A stretch of DNA of 34,184 nucleotides from Actinomycetes bacterium (GCA_021838005.1 JAKCEK010000003.1:1-34184); one strand, 5' to 3'; positions 1-8,862 are shown, counted from the stretch's first letter. Made by a program: numbers and translations. The notes: generated by a model not told the origin, from the letters alone.

Positions 1-81
1 GGCTTCCACGAGGACGGCGCGCGCAGCGCGCTCGCGGTCTGCGAGACTCTCGGCGTGACCTGGCCCGAGGCGCGCCCGTGA
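1..81 (+). CDS. C-terminal fragment of an FAD/NAD-dependent amine oxidase-like oxidoreductase (COG2907-like), truncated by window start
   Basis: Frame 1 reads GFHEDGARSALAVCETLGVTWPEARP* and resembles the conserved C-terminus (GFHEDGxxSAL) of oxidoreductases found next to DUF1365 and CFA synthase genes; TGA at 79-81 overlaps the next GTG start. Confidence 0.6.
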   Translation, partial: GFHEDGARSALAVCETLGVTWPEARP

Positions 82-848
82 GGAGCGCCCTCTACGAGGG
101 GCGCCTCGTCCACACCCGCCACGCCGGGCCCGCGACCGACGACGTCGGCCACACCTTCACCCAACGGGTCACCATGCTCCTCGTCGCCCTCGACGAGTGG
201 GAGGAGGTGGCCGCGCGCCACCCCCTGTGGTCCACCACCCACGGGGCGCCGGTGCGCCTCGATCGGGCCGACTACCTCGGCGACCCGGCGACCCCGCTCG
301 AAGAGACGGTGCGCGACCTCGTGGCGAGCCGTCTCGGCCGGCGCCCCGCGGGCCGGGTCCTCCTGCTCACCACCCCGCGCGTCTGGGGCTGGCAGTTCAA
401 CCCGCTCTCGGTGTACTACTGCCTCGACGAGGCGGAGGCGCTCGACGCGCTCGTCCTCGAGGTCACCTCGACCCCCTGGCACGAGCGCACGGCCTACGTG
501 GTCGACGCGCGGGACCGCCCGGCCCGGTTCGCCAAGGAGATGCACGTCTCGCCGTTCCTGCCCGGCGACCTCGACTACGTGCTGCGCGCGAGTGAACCCG
601 GCGAGGCGATCCACCTCCACCTCGGGAACCGCCGGGGTGAGGAGCGGGTCTTCGACGCGGGCCTTTCGCTCCAGCGCGTGGGCAACCAGCGCGCCGACCT
701 CGCCCGGTTCGTCTGGCGCCGGCCCCTCGCCGCGGTCGCGGTCTCCTGGGGGATCTACCGCCAGGCCCTGCGCCTGTGGCGAAAGGGCGCGCCCTTCGTT
801 CCGCGCCGCGCCCGCGCGGTCCACCCGGTCACGGCCGGCCGCCGGTGA
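78..848 (+). CDS. DUF1365 family protein (COG3496)
   Basis: 256 aa ORF with GTG start; MRSALYEGRLVHTRHAGP, NPLSVYYCLD, EVTSTPWHERTAYV and KEMHVSPFLP are typical DUF1365 blocks. Confidence 0.9.
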   Translation: MRSALYEGRLVHTRHAGPATDDVGHTFTQRVTMLLVALDEWEEVAARHPLWSTTHGAPVRLDRADYLGDPATPLEETVRDLVASRLGRRPAGRVLLLTTPRVWGWQFNPLSVYYCLDEAEALDALVLEVTSTPWHERTAYVVDARDRPARFAKEMHVSPFLPGDLDYVLRASEPGEAIHLHLGNRRGEERVFDAGLSLQRVGNQRADLARFVWRRPLAAVAVSWGIYRQALRLWRKGAPFVPRRARAVHPVTAGRR

Positions 849-2128
849 CGACCCTCGGGCCCGAGCTCGCCGACCTCGACGAGAGCCCCCGACTGGTCGG
901 CGCCTCGCGCCGGGTCGTGCGCGCGGCGCTGCGCCGCGTGCGCGAGGGCACCGTCGTGCTCGTCGAGGGCGACGGGACGACGACCTTCGGCGAGGGTCGA
1001 CCCGTCGCCCGCGTCGTGGTGCGCGACCCGCGCGCCTATCGCGCCCTCGTGCGCCGGGGGTCGGTCGGGCTCGGGGCGAGCTACGCGGCCGGCTGGTGGG
1101 AGTGCGACGAGTTGACCGACCTCGTGCGGATCCTCGAGCGGGCGACCACGCCCGCCCGGCGGCGTTCCGACGCCCTGGCGCGCCGGCTCGGCCCCCTCGT
1201 GGAGCCGGCCCGGCGCCTCCGCGAGTGGGTGCGCCCGCCGGAGCGGGTACGCACTCGCGAGGTGGACCGGCGTCACGTGCGCGCCCACTACGACCTCTCG
1301 AACGACTTCTTCGCGCTGATGCTCGACGAGACCATGATGTACTCCTGCGCCTTCTTCGAGCGGCCCGAGGTCACCCTCGCCGAGGCCCAGTCCGCCAAGC
1401 TCGACCGGCTCTGCGCCAAGCTCGCCCTCTCGGCCGACGACCACGTCGTGGAGATCGGCACGGGCTGGGGCGGCTTCGCCCTGCACGCCGCGCGCCACTA
1501 CGGCTGTCGGGTGACCACCACCACCATCTCCGACGCCCAGTTCGAGTTCGCCACGCGCCGGGTGGCCGAGGCGGGGCTCGCGGACCGGGTGAGCGTCGAG
1601 AACCGCGACTACCGCGAGCTCGAGGGCACCTACGACAAGCTGGTCTCGATCGAGATGATCGAGGCCATCGGCTGGCGCCAGCTCGACACCTTCTTCGCCA
1701 CGTGCGCACGCCTGCTCGAGCCCGGCGGGCTCATGGGCCTGCAGGCCATCGTCATCGACGACGCGAGCTACGAGCGCGCAAAGCGGCGCGAGGACTTCAT
1801 CAAGCGCCTCGTCTTCCCGGGGGGCTTCCTGCCCTCGATCGAGGCGATGACCCGCTCGACGGCGCGGGTGAGCGACCTTCGAATGGTCGACCTTGAGGAC
1901 ATCGGCCGTCACTACGCCGAGACGCTCGCGCGCTGGCGAGCCAACCTCGAGGCCCGGGCCCGAGCCGTCGCGGCCCTCGGCCTGGGCGAGACGTTCTCGC
2001 GACTGTGGCGGATGTACCTCTGCTACTGCGAGGCGGCGTTCCTCGAGCGCCACGTGAGCGACGTTCAGGTCGTCTTCGCCCGCGACCGGTGGCGCGGCGC
2101 GCTGGCGCCCCAGCCGACCAGGGCGTAA
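845..2128 (+). CDS. Cyclopropane-fatty-acyl-phospholipid synthase family SAM-dependent methyltransferase
   Basis: Within ORF 776..2128; likely GTG start at 845 (GTGA overlap with DUF1365 stop). Motifs HYDLSNDFFALMLDETMMYSCAFF, VVEIGTGWGGFALHAA, SIEMIEAIGWRQLDTFF, FPGGFLPS. Confidence 0.92.
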   Translation: MTTLGPELADLDESPRLVGASRRVVRAALRRVREGTVVLVEGDGTTTFGEGRPVARVVVRDPRAYRALVRRGSVGLGASYAAGWWECDELTDLVRILERATTPARRRSDALARRLGPLVEPARRLREWVRPPERVRTREVDRRHVRAHYDLSNDFFALMLDETMMYSCAFFERPEVTLAEAQSAKLDRLCAKLALSADDHVVEIGTGWGGFALHAARHYGCRVTTTTISDAQFEFATRRVAEAGLADRVSVENRDYRELEGTYDKLVSIEMIEAIGWRQLDTFFATCARLLEPGGLMGLQAIVIDDASYERAKRREDFIKRLVFPGGFLPSIEAMTRSTARVSDLRMVDLEDIGRHYAETLARWRANLEARARAVAALGLGETFSRLWRMYLCYCEAAFLERHVSDVQVVFARDRWRGALAPQPTRA

Positions 2129-2134
2129 CGCCCT
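2120..2134. terminator. Compact hairpin between convergent genes (possible bidirectional terminator)
   Basis: AGGGCG-TAA-CGCCCT: 6-bp perfect stem whose 3-nt loop is the stop codon of the methyltransferase; overlaps the stop of the opposing regulator (2133-2135). No U-tract. Confidence 0.4.
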
Positions 2135-2951
2135 AGGCGAGCAGCGCGTCGACCGCCGCGACGGCGCTGGCCGCGCTGTGCCCGGTCCACCCCGCGGCAC
2201 CCAGGGAGAGGGCGTGGGCCCGGTCACGGATGGCGCGACCCCCCACCAGGACCGGGACGTCGACGCCGCGCGCGACGGCCCCGATCGTCTCGCGGACCGC
2301 GCCCTCGAGGCCTTCGGCGGTCACCCCGATCAGGACGGCGACGAGCCGATCGGCGCCGGCGGCCGTCTCGGCGAAAGAGACGGCCGGGGCGTTCGCGCCG
2401 AGGTCGATCGGCTCGACGTGGGCCGCACGCAAGAGGTCCGCCACGATCGCCACCGGCAGCGCGTGGCTCTCACCGGCCGGGGCGCCGAGCACGACCGAGC
2501 CGCGCGAGCGGCCCCGGCGCGCGAAGCGCGGCCCCATCCGCCCGATCACCCGGGTCGCCACGACGCTCGCCCGGTGCTCGTCGGCGACCGAGATCGTCCC
2601 CGCCGCCCAGCGCTCGCCGACGCCGTGCAGGGCCGGCACGAGCAGGTTCTCGTAGACCGCTTCGGGCGTCGCGCCCGAGGCCATGGCGCCCTCGACGATC
2701 GCCCAGGCGCCGGCCTCGTCGCCGTGCACCATGCGCTCGGCCAGCCGGCCCGGGCGCGGCGTCTCGGCCGACGACGCCGGTCGCGCCCCCGGCGTCGCGA
2801 AGGCCTCGAGGTCCGCCCGCTCGACGAGCCAGGTCGCGCCCTCGCGCTCGGCCGCCAGCCGGCCCGTGCGCACGTAGTGGTACACGGTCATGTAGTGCAC
2901 GCCGAGTCGCTCGGCGGCCTCGCGCAGGCCCACCCGGTCGGTCGGGGTCAT
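2133..2951 (-). CDS. MerR-type HTH + cobalamin-binding regulator, CarH/LitR-like putative B12 photoreceptor
   Basis: N-terminal HTH (REAAERLGVHYMTVYHYVRTGRLAAEREG), four-helix region with W-AAGTISVAD-EH (Wx9EH), then Rossmann-like B12 domain with ESHALP in place of ExHxxG, VIVADLL-type helix, and VGGRAI. Confidence 0.8.
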   Translation of the reverse strand: MTPTDRVGLREAAERLGVHYMTVYHYVRTGRLAAEREGATWLVERADLEAFATPGARPASSAETPRPGRLAERMVHGDEAGAWAIVEGAMASGATPEAVYENLLVPALHGVGERWAAGTISVADEHRASVVATRVIGRMGPRFARRGRSRGSVVLGAPAGESHALPVAIVADLLRAAHVEPIDLGANAPAVSFAETAAGADRLVAVLIGVTAEGLEGAVRETIGAVARGVDVPVLVGGRAIRDRAHALSLGAAGWTGHSAASAVAAVDALLA

Positions 2952-2956
2952 CTCAT

Positions 2957-2973
2957 GAATTTACTGCTAATTC
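2957..2973. promoter_or_regulatory. AT-rich inverted repeat GAATT-N7-AATTC upstream of the regulator start (candidate operator)
   Basis: gaatttactgctaattc, perfect 5-bp arms, 5 bp upstream of the ATG at 2951, within a very GC-rich background. Confidence 0.3.
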
Positions 2974-3140
2974 CCTCCAACGCGCCGGTAGACGAGGGCG
3001 GCCGCGAGGGCCGGCCCGCGCGCGGCGCCGTAGGCCACGAGCACGACGGTGAGGCTGCCCTCGACGGCCCCGAGGCCGCCCGGGGCGATCGGCAGGACGA
3101 CCACCTGGCTCACGCCGTAGTCCAGCCGCAGTCCGCCCCA
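2967..3140 (-). pseudogene. C-terminal remnant of a YbhN/UPF0104 (LPG synthase TM/flippase-like) membrane protein
   Basis: WGGLRLDYGVSQVVVLPIAPGGLGAVEGSLTVVLVAYGAARGPALAAALVYRRVGGN* resembles the PxxGGLGxxE...ALAAxLxYR C-terminal region of this family; N-terminal portion absent. Confidence 0.5.
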
Positions 3141-3144
3141 CGGG

Positions 3145-3450
3145 GCCGGCGCGCCGACGATCCTCGAGCTCGCCGGGGTTGGCGCGCCCGAGCGGATCGG
3201 CGACACCCTCCAGATCGCCCTCGACGGGGTGGGCGTGGCCGACCTCCTCGCGCCGGGGGGCACTCCCCAGAGCACCACGAGACCCCGTCCTTCGAGATGC
3301 TCAGATCGCGGGCGCTCTACCACCGTGGGATGAAGGCGGTCGCGTTCCACCTCGTCGGTCCCCTCTACGACGGCCAGGACCCCAACGCCCCCTTCGACGA
3401 CGACGTCTGGGAGCCCTACGACACTCGCGTCGACCCCGCCGAGACGCGCG
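3145..3450 (+). pseudogene. Frameshifted, truncated arylsulfatase remnant (C-terminal region)
   Basis: Frame 1 APTILELAGVGAPERIGDTLQIALDGVGVADLLAPG, then frame 3 SPEHHETPSFEMLRSRALYHRGMKAVAFHL...DPNAPFDDDVWEPYDTRVDPAETRA; both are arylsulfatase-type segments, with a frame change near the 6-G run at 3255-3260. No N-terminal part. Confidence 0.65.
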
Positions 3451-3583
3451 CGGCGTTGACGGACACCGGAGGGCACCGCCGCGGCGCCAGAATCGCCTTC
3501 GCTCACGCCGAGCGCGAGACGCCGTCGGGCCCACCCCGGAGGGCCCCACCGCCTTCGACCGAGTCGAGTCGTCGCCCCGTCAC

Positions 3584-3601
3584 CGGATCGGGGGAGATCC
3601 G
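3584..3601 (-). terminator. Small hairpin immediately downstream of map
   Basis: CGGATC-GGGGGA-GATCCG, 6-bp perfect stem adjacent to the map stop codon; no U-tract. Confidence 0.3.
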
Positions 3602-3602
3602 A

Positions 3603-4343
3603 CTAGGGCAGCGTGTAGACCTCGGGGCCGTCCTCGGTGACGACGACGGTGTGCTCGAAGTGCGCGGAGAGTTGCCCGTCGGCCGTCATCACGCTCCAGC
3701 CGTCGTCGAGCATGTAGGTCTCGAAGGTGCCGACGTTGACCATCGGCTCGATGGCGAAGGCCATCCCGACCTTTAGGGTCGGGCCGGGGGTGCCCGGCCA
3801 GTAGTTGGGCACCTGGGGTTCCTCGTGCATCGCGGTGCCGATGGCGTGACCGACGTACTCGCGCACGACCGAGAAGCCGGCCGCCTCGGCCACCCCCTGG
3901 ACCGCCCGACCCACCTCGTGGAGCCGGTGGCCCACGACCAACTGATCGATCCCCGCCCAGAGCGAGCGCTCGGTGACCGCCATGAGCCGGGTCGCGAGCT
4001 CACTCACCTCGCCCACCGGCGCGGAGTAGGCGGCGTCGCCGTGATAGCCCTCGACGATGGCGCCCGCGTCGACCTTGATGATGTCGCCCTCTTTCAGCAC
4101 GTACTCCCCCGGGATGCCGTGGACGATCATGTCGTTGGGGCTCGTGCAGATCACGGCCGGGAAGCCGTGGTAGCCGAGGAAGTTCGAGCGCGCGCCGCGC
4201 CGCTCGAGCACCTCGGCCGCGAGCTCGTTGAGACGCGCCGTCGTCACCCCGGGCGCGATGGCCGCCCGGGTGACCTCGTGGATCTCGGCGACCACCCGAC
4301 CGGCCCGGCGCATCTTGACCAGCTCGTGGGGCCGACGGATCAC
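3603..4343 (-). CDS. map: Type I methionine aminopeptidase
   Basis: VDAGAIVEGYHGDAAYS, EYVGHAIGTAMHEEPQVPNY, AIEPMVN, FEHTVVV; GTG start at 4343 overlapping the adk stop. Confidence 0.95.
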   Translation of the reverse strand: MIRRPHELVKMRRAGRVVAEIHEVTRAAIAPGVTTARLNELAAEVLERRGARSNFLGYHGFPAVICTSPNDMIVHGIPGEYVLKEGDIIKVDAGAIVEGYHGDAAYSAPVGEVSELATRLMAVTERSLWAGIDQLVVGHRLHEVGRAVQGVAEAAGFSVVREYVGHAIGTAMHEEPQVPNYWPGTPGPTLKVGMAFAIEPMVNVGTFETYMLDDGWSVMTADGQLSAHFEHTVVVTEDGPEVYTLP

Positions 4344-4999
4344 GCGAGGCCCCGCGCGACCAGGGCCGCCTCGATGCTCGCCTGGACCTCGGCCACCGCC
4401 CGGTCGCCGTCGACGGTCGCGAGCAGGCCCCGGGCGTCGTAGAAGTCGATGAGGGGTCGGGTGTCGCGCTCGTAGGCCGCGAGACGCGCGCCGATCGCCT
4501 CGGGGGTGTCGTCGACGCGCTGGACGACCCGGCCGCCGCAGCGTTCGCACACCCCCGAGAGAGCCGAGGGGTCGGTCGCGGTGTAGGTCGTCCCGCAACC
4601 TTCGCAGACCCGCCGGGCGCTGAGGCGCGCGACGACGAGCTCGTCGGGCAGCTCCACGAGGACACAGAGGCCGATCGCGTCGGGCGCGAGGATCTCGTCG
4701 AGGGCCTCGGCCTGGCCGCGAGTCCGGGGGTAGCCGTCGAAGACGGCCCCGGCGGCGGCGTCGGGGGCTGCGAGGCGCTCCTCGACGAGCCGGTTGACGA
4801 GCTCGTCCGAGACGAGCGCGCCGGCCTCGAGGACCCGGCTCACCTCGCGGCCGAGGTCGCTGCCGGCTCGCACCGCGGCGCGCAGGATGTCCCCGGTCGA
4901 GAGGTGCACGAGGCCGTGGCGCGCGCACAGCAGCTCGCTCTGAGTGCCCTTGCCCGCCCCCTGTTTGCCCAGGAGGACGACGTAGGTGGGAGCGGTCAT
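4340..4999 (-). CDS. adk: Adenylate kinase (with Cys4 LID zinc site)
   Basis: LLGKQGAGKGTQSELL, STGDILRAAV, DGYPRT; CEGCGTTYTATDPSALSGVCERCGG. Confidence 0.95.
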   Translation of the reverse strand: MTAPTYVVLLGKQGAGKGTQSELLCARHGLVHLSTGDILRAAVRAGSDLGREVSRVLEAGALVSDELVNRLVEERLAAPDAAAGAVFDGYPRTRGQAEALDEILAPDAIGLCVLVELPDELVVARLSARRVCEGCGTTYTATDPSALSGVCERCGGRVVQRVDDTPEAIGARLAAYERDTRPLIDFYDARGLLATVDGDRAVAEVQASIEAALVARGLA

Positions 5000-5001
5000 G
5001 A

Positions 5002-6291
5002 CTAGCGCTTCAAGAAGCCTTCGTAGTTGCGCATCATCAACTGGCTGTCGATCTGGCGCATCGTCTCGAGCGAGACGCCCACCGCGATGAGCAGGGTCGT
5101 CCCGTAGTACGGGAAGCGGTTGATCTGCCACAGCGACATCAAGATGCTCGGGATCACCGCCACCGCCGAGAGGAAGAGCGCCCCCACCACCGTGATCCGA
5201 CTCAGCGTGCGGCTCAGGTAGCGCTCGGTGGGCAGGCCCGGCCGGATGCCCGGGATGAAGCCGCCCTGCTGGCGCAGGAGCTCGGCCTGTTGGTGGGGCT
5301 CGAAGGCGATGTAGACGTAGAAGAAGGTGAAGGCGAAGATCAAGATGAAGTCGGCGAGGATGTAGAAGAGGTTCGTCGGCGAGAGCGAGTTGGTCACGAA
5401 GTGCTGGAACGTGGCCCAGGGCACGATGTTGCTCAGCAGGACCGGGATGTAGAGGACCGACGAGGCGAAGATGATCGGGATCACGCCCGACTGGTTGACC
5501 TTGAGGGGGATGTAGGTCGACTGGCCGCCCATCTCGCGCCGGCCCACGACCCGCCGGGCGAAGGTGACCGGGATGCGCCGCTGCCCGTTGTCCATGAAGA
5601 CGATGAAGACGACGAGCGCGAGCGAGATCACGAGGATCGTGTAGAACTTGAGCGGTCCGCCCTCGGCGTAGACGGCGCGGCCCCCCGAGGGCAGACCGGC
5701 CACGACGTTGGCGAAGATCAAGAGGCTCATGCCCTGGCCCACGCCGCGCTGAGTGATGAGCTCGGCGAGCCACATCACGAAGGCCGTGCCGGCGGTGAGG
5801 ATCACGACCATGAACAGGCCCAGCCACAGGGTGAACTTCGGGATCAGGTCGATGTTGAAGCCGAGCAGCGCCTGGTCGTGTCCGTGGAAGGCGTAGATCA
5901 GGCCGGTCGACTGCAGGAGCGCCAAGGCGATGGTGAGGTAGCGGGTCGTCTGGGTGATCCGCTTCTGGCCGACCGCCCCCTGGTCACGCCACTCGGTCAG
6001 CTTGGGGATGACCGTGGTGAGCAGCTGGATCACGATCGAGCTCGTGATGTAGGGCATGACGCCCAGTCCGAAGACCGCGAGGCGGGTGAGCGCCCCGCCC
6101 GAGAAGAGGTTGAGGAACCCGAGCACGCCCGAGGCCCCGGCCTTGGACTCGAGGAGCTGGACCTGGCTCCAGCTCACCCCGGGGATCGGGATGTTGGCGC
6201 CCAGCTGGTACAGGCAGATGATCGCGACCGTGAACAGGACCTTGTTGCGCAGGTCCGGGACGCGGAAGATGTTCGCCAGGCGCTGGAGCAC
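5002..6291 (-). CDS. secY: Preprotein translocase subunit SecY
   Basis: 429 aa; MLQRLANIFRVPDLRNKVLFT, GVMPYITSSIVIQLL, ITQRGVGQGMSLLIFANVV, GGFIPGIRPG. Confidence 0.97.
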   Translation of the reverse strand: MLQRLANIFRVPDLRNKVLFTVAIICLYQLGANIPIPGVSWSQVQLLESKAGASGVLGFLNLFSGGALTRLAVFGLGVMPYITSSIVIQLLTTVIPKLTEWRDQGAVGQKRITQTTRYLTIALALLQSTGLIYAFHGHDQALLGFNIDLIPKFTLWLGLFMVVILTAGTAFVMWLAELITQRGVGQGMSLLIFANVVAGLPSGGRAVYAEGGPLKFYTILVISLALVVFIVFMDNGQRRIPVTFARRVVGRREMGGQSTYIPLKVNQSGVIPIIFASSVLYIPVLLSNIVPWATFQHFVTNSLSPTNLFYILADFILIFAFTFFYVYIAFEPHQQAELLRQQGGFIPGIRPGLPTERYLSRTLSRITVVGALFLSAVAVIPSILMSLWQINRFPYYGTTLLIAVGVSLETMRQIDSQLMMRNYEGFLKR

Positions 6292-6306
6292 CGTCCCCCC
6301 TCGGAG

Positions 6307-6792
6307 CTATCGGTTCTGGTGCTGGTTGCCGGCGGCCGGCGGGCGCACGCTGAAGGGCGGGTCGAGGACCGTCACGGTCCCGCCCGCGGCCTCGAGGGCC
6401 GCCCGCGCGCTCTCGCTGAAGGCGTGGGCCGAGACGGCGAGCGCCGTGTCCACCGACCCCCGGCCCAGGACCTTGACGAGGTCGCCCTTCTTCGCCAGCC
6501 CGCGGGCCACGAGGACGTCGTAGGTGACCTCGCTGACCCCGAGCGCCGCGAGGGCGTCGAGGTTGACCGGGGTGTAGGCGACCCGGAAGGGGTTGGTGAA
6601 CCCCTTCAGCTTCGGGATGCGTGCGATCAGCGGCAACTGGCCGCCCTCGAAGCCGGCCGGGATCTGGCGCCGGGCCTTCTGGCCCTTGGTGCCCCGACCG
6701 GCCGTCTTGCCGCCCTTGCCCGCGATGCCGCGTCCGACCACCTTTCGTCGGTGCGTCGAGCCCTCGGGCGAGGTGAGTTCGTGCAGCTTCAT
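6307..6792 (-). CDS. rplO: 50S ribosomal protein L15
   Basis: MKLHELTSPEGSTHRRKVVGRGIAGKGGKTAGRGTKGQKAR, FEGGQLPLIARIPKLKGF. Confidence 0.96.
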   Translation of the reverse strand: MKLHELTSPEGSTHRRKVVGRGIAGKGGKTAGRGTKGQKARRQIPAGFEGGQLPLIARIPKLKGFTNPFRVAYTPVNLDALAALGVSEVTYDVLVARGLAKKGDLVKVLGRGSVDTALAVSAHAFSESARAALEAAGGTVTVLDPPFSVRPPAAGNQHQNR

Positions 6793-6794
6793 CT

Positions 6795-6971
6795 CTAGAC
6801 CTCTTCCACGCTGATCAGGTGCGGCACGCGCGCGATCATCCCACGGATCTCGGGACGGTCGGGCAGCACGTTGGACTGGCCGATGCCGCGCAGCCCGAGG
6901 GCGCGCAGCGTCCCGCGGTGCTTGGGCTTGGTGGCGATCGACGAGCGGATTTGGGTGACCTTGAGTGACAT
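6795..6971 (-). CDS. rpmD: 50S ribosomal protein L30
   Basis: MSLKVTQIRSSIATKPKHRGTLRALGLRGIGQSNVLPDRPEIRGMIARVPHLISVEEV. Confidence 0.95.
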   Translation of the reverse strand: MSLKVTQIRSSIATKPKHRGTLRALGLRGIGQSNVLPDRPEIRGMIARVPHLISVEEV

Positions 6972-6973
6972 CG

Positions 6974-7525
6974 CTACTCCGTGACCTTGAACAGGTCGCC
7001 CTCGCGCTGACGCTCGCGGTAGGCCCGCAGAGTCCCGGCCGGCACGACCTCGTCGGCGGCCTTGCCGCGCACCGCGGCCAGCTCCTCGGGCCGGCGCAGC
7101 TGCTTGAGGCCCTCGATCGTGGCGTGGGCGACGTTGATGGAGTTGGACGAGCCGAGCGACTTGGCGATGATGTCGCGCACGCCGGCCAGCTCGAGGATGG
7201 CCCGCGCGGCGCCACCGGCGATCACGCCGGTGCCCGGGGCCGCCGGCTTCATGAGGACCCGCCCGGCGCCGGCCTCGCCGATGATCGGGTAGACGATGGT
7301 CGATCCGGCGAGGGGCACCTCGAAGAGGTTCTTGCGAGCCTCCTCGATGCCCTTTTGGACCGCGAGCCCGGCCTCCTTGGCCTTGCCGTAGCCCAGGCCC
7401 ACCCGGCCCTTGCCGTCGCCGATGACCATCAGCGCGGTGAACGAGAAGCGCCGCCCGCCCTGGACGACCTTGCTGACGCGGTTCACCTTGATGGTGCGCT
7501 CTTCGAACTGCTCGACGTCGGGCAT
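6974..7525 (-). CDS. rpsE: 30S ribosomal protein S5
   Basis: [38 protein letters not shown]. Confidence 0.97.
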   Translation of the reverse strand: MPDVEQFEERTIKVNRVSKVVQGGRRFSFTALMVIGDGKGRVGLGYGKAKEAGLAVQKGIEEARKNLFEVPLAGSTIVYPIIGEAGAGRVLMKPAAPGTGVIAGGAARAILELAGVRDIIAKSLGSSNSINVAHATIEGLKQLRRPEELAAVRGKAADEVVPAGTLRAYRERQREGDLFKVTE

Positions 7526-7881
7526 CAGAACTCCAGTCCCTGCGCGCGCAGGGCATCGGCGAAGGCCGCGATCCGGCCGTGGTAGTCGTAGCCCCCGCGG
7601 TCGAACACGACCGCGGTGACCTGGGCCTCCTGGGCCCGACGGGCCAGGACCTCGGCGACGGCGCGGGCGCCCTCGACGTTGCCGCCGTCCACCCCGCGCA
7701 GCTCGGACTCGACCGAGGACGCCGCGGCGAGCGTGCGCCCGGCCACGTCGTCGATGATCTGGGCCGAGATGTGCCGGTTGGTCCGGCTCACCGCGACGCG
7801 CGGGCGCTCGGACGTGCCCGAGATCTTCTTGCGCAGGCGCGCGTGGCGCCGCTCGCGCAACTCTCTGGTGGTGCGTGCCAT
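7525..7881 (-). CDS. rplR: 50S ribosomal protein L18
   Basis: [56 protein letters not shown]. Confidence 0.96.
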   Translation of the reverse strand: MARTTRELRERRHARLRKKISGTSERPRVAVSRTNRHISAQIIDDVAGRTLAAASSVESELRGVDGGNVEGARAVAEVLARRAQEAQVTAVVFDRGGYDYHGRIAAFADALRAQGLEF

Positions 7882-8420
7882 TACTTAGCGGCCTTTCCTG
7901 CCTTGCGCGCCACCCGCTCGCCCAGGTAGCGCACGCCCTTGCCCTTGTAGGGCTCGGGCTTGCGGATCTTGCGAATGTTGGCGGCCACCTGGCCGACGGT
8001 CTCCTTGTCAGCGCCCTTGACGACGATGCGCGTCGGGCTGGGGACCTCGAAGGTGACCCCGGCCGGGGCGGTGAACTTCACCGGGTGGCTGAAGCCGAGC
8101 GAGAGGTCGAGGGCGTCGGGGCCCGCGGCCGCGGCGCGGTAGCCCACGCCGATGATCTCGAGCTCCTTGCGCCACCCCGCGGTGACGCCGGTCACCATGT
8201 TGGCCACCAGGGTGCGGGTTAGCCCGTGCAGGGCCCGGTGGGCCGTCTCGTCGCTAGCGCGGGTGACGAGGAGGGTGTCCCCCTCGCGCTCGACGGCGAC
8301 GCCCGCGGGCAGCACCCGGGTCATCGTCCCGTTGGGGCCGGTCACGGTGATGGCGTCGACGGCCACGTCGACGCTCACGCCCGCGGGCACGGCGATCGGG
8401 TTGCGTCCGATGCGCGACAT
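7881..8420 (-). CDS. rplF: 50S ribosomal protein L6
   Basis: [15 protein letters not shown]; terminal [19 protein letters not shown]. Confidence 0.97.
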   Translation of the reverse strand: MSRIGRNPIAVPAGVSVDVAVDAITVTGPNGTMTRVLPAGVAVEREGDTLLVTRASDETAHRALHGLTRTLVANMVTGVTAGWRKELEIIGVGYRAAAAGPDALDLSLGFSHPVKFTAPAGVTFEVPSPTRIVVKGADKETVGQVAANIRKIRKPEPYKGKGVRYLGERVARKAGKAAK

Positions 8421-8447
8421 CAGTCCTCCCTCCTCGTGGCGACGGGG

Positions 8448-8852
<405 letters not shown>

Positions 8853-8862
8853 GTCGGCCTCC

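Noticed and set aside
755-2227. 490-aa minus-strand ORF antisense to DUF1365/CFA synthase, and 592-1896 plus-strand alternative frame
   Set aside because: Arg/Pro/Ala-rich shadow frames of confidently identified genes.
2178-3776. 532-aa plus-strand ORF spanning the regulator and intergenic island
   Set aside because: Antisense to the regulator for most of its length; only the short 3262-3450 stretch shows sulfatase-like sequence, so it is not a real full-length gene.
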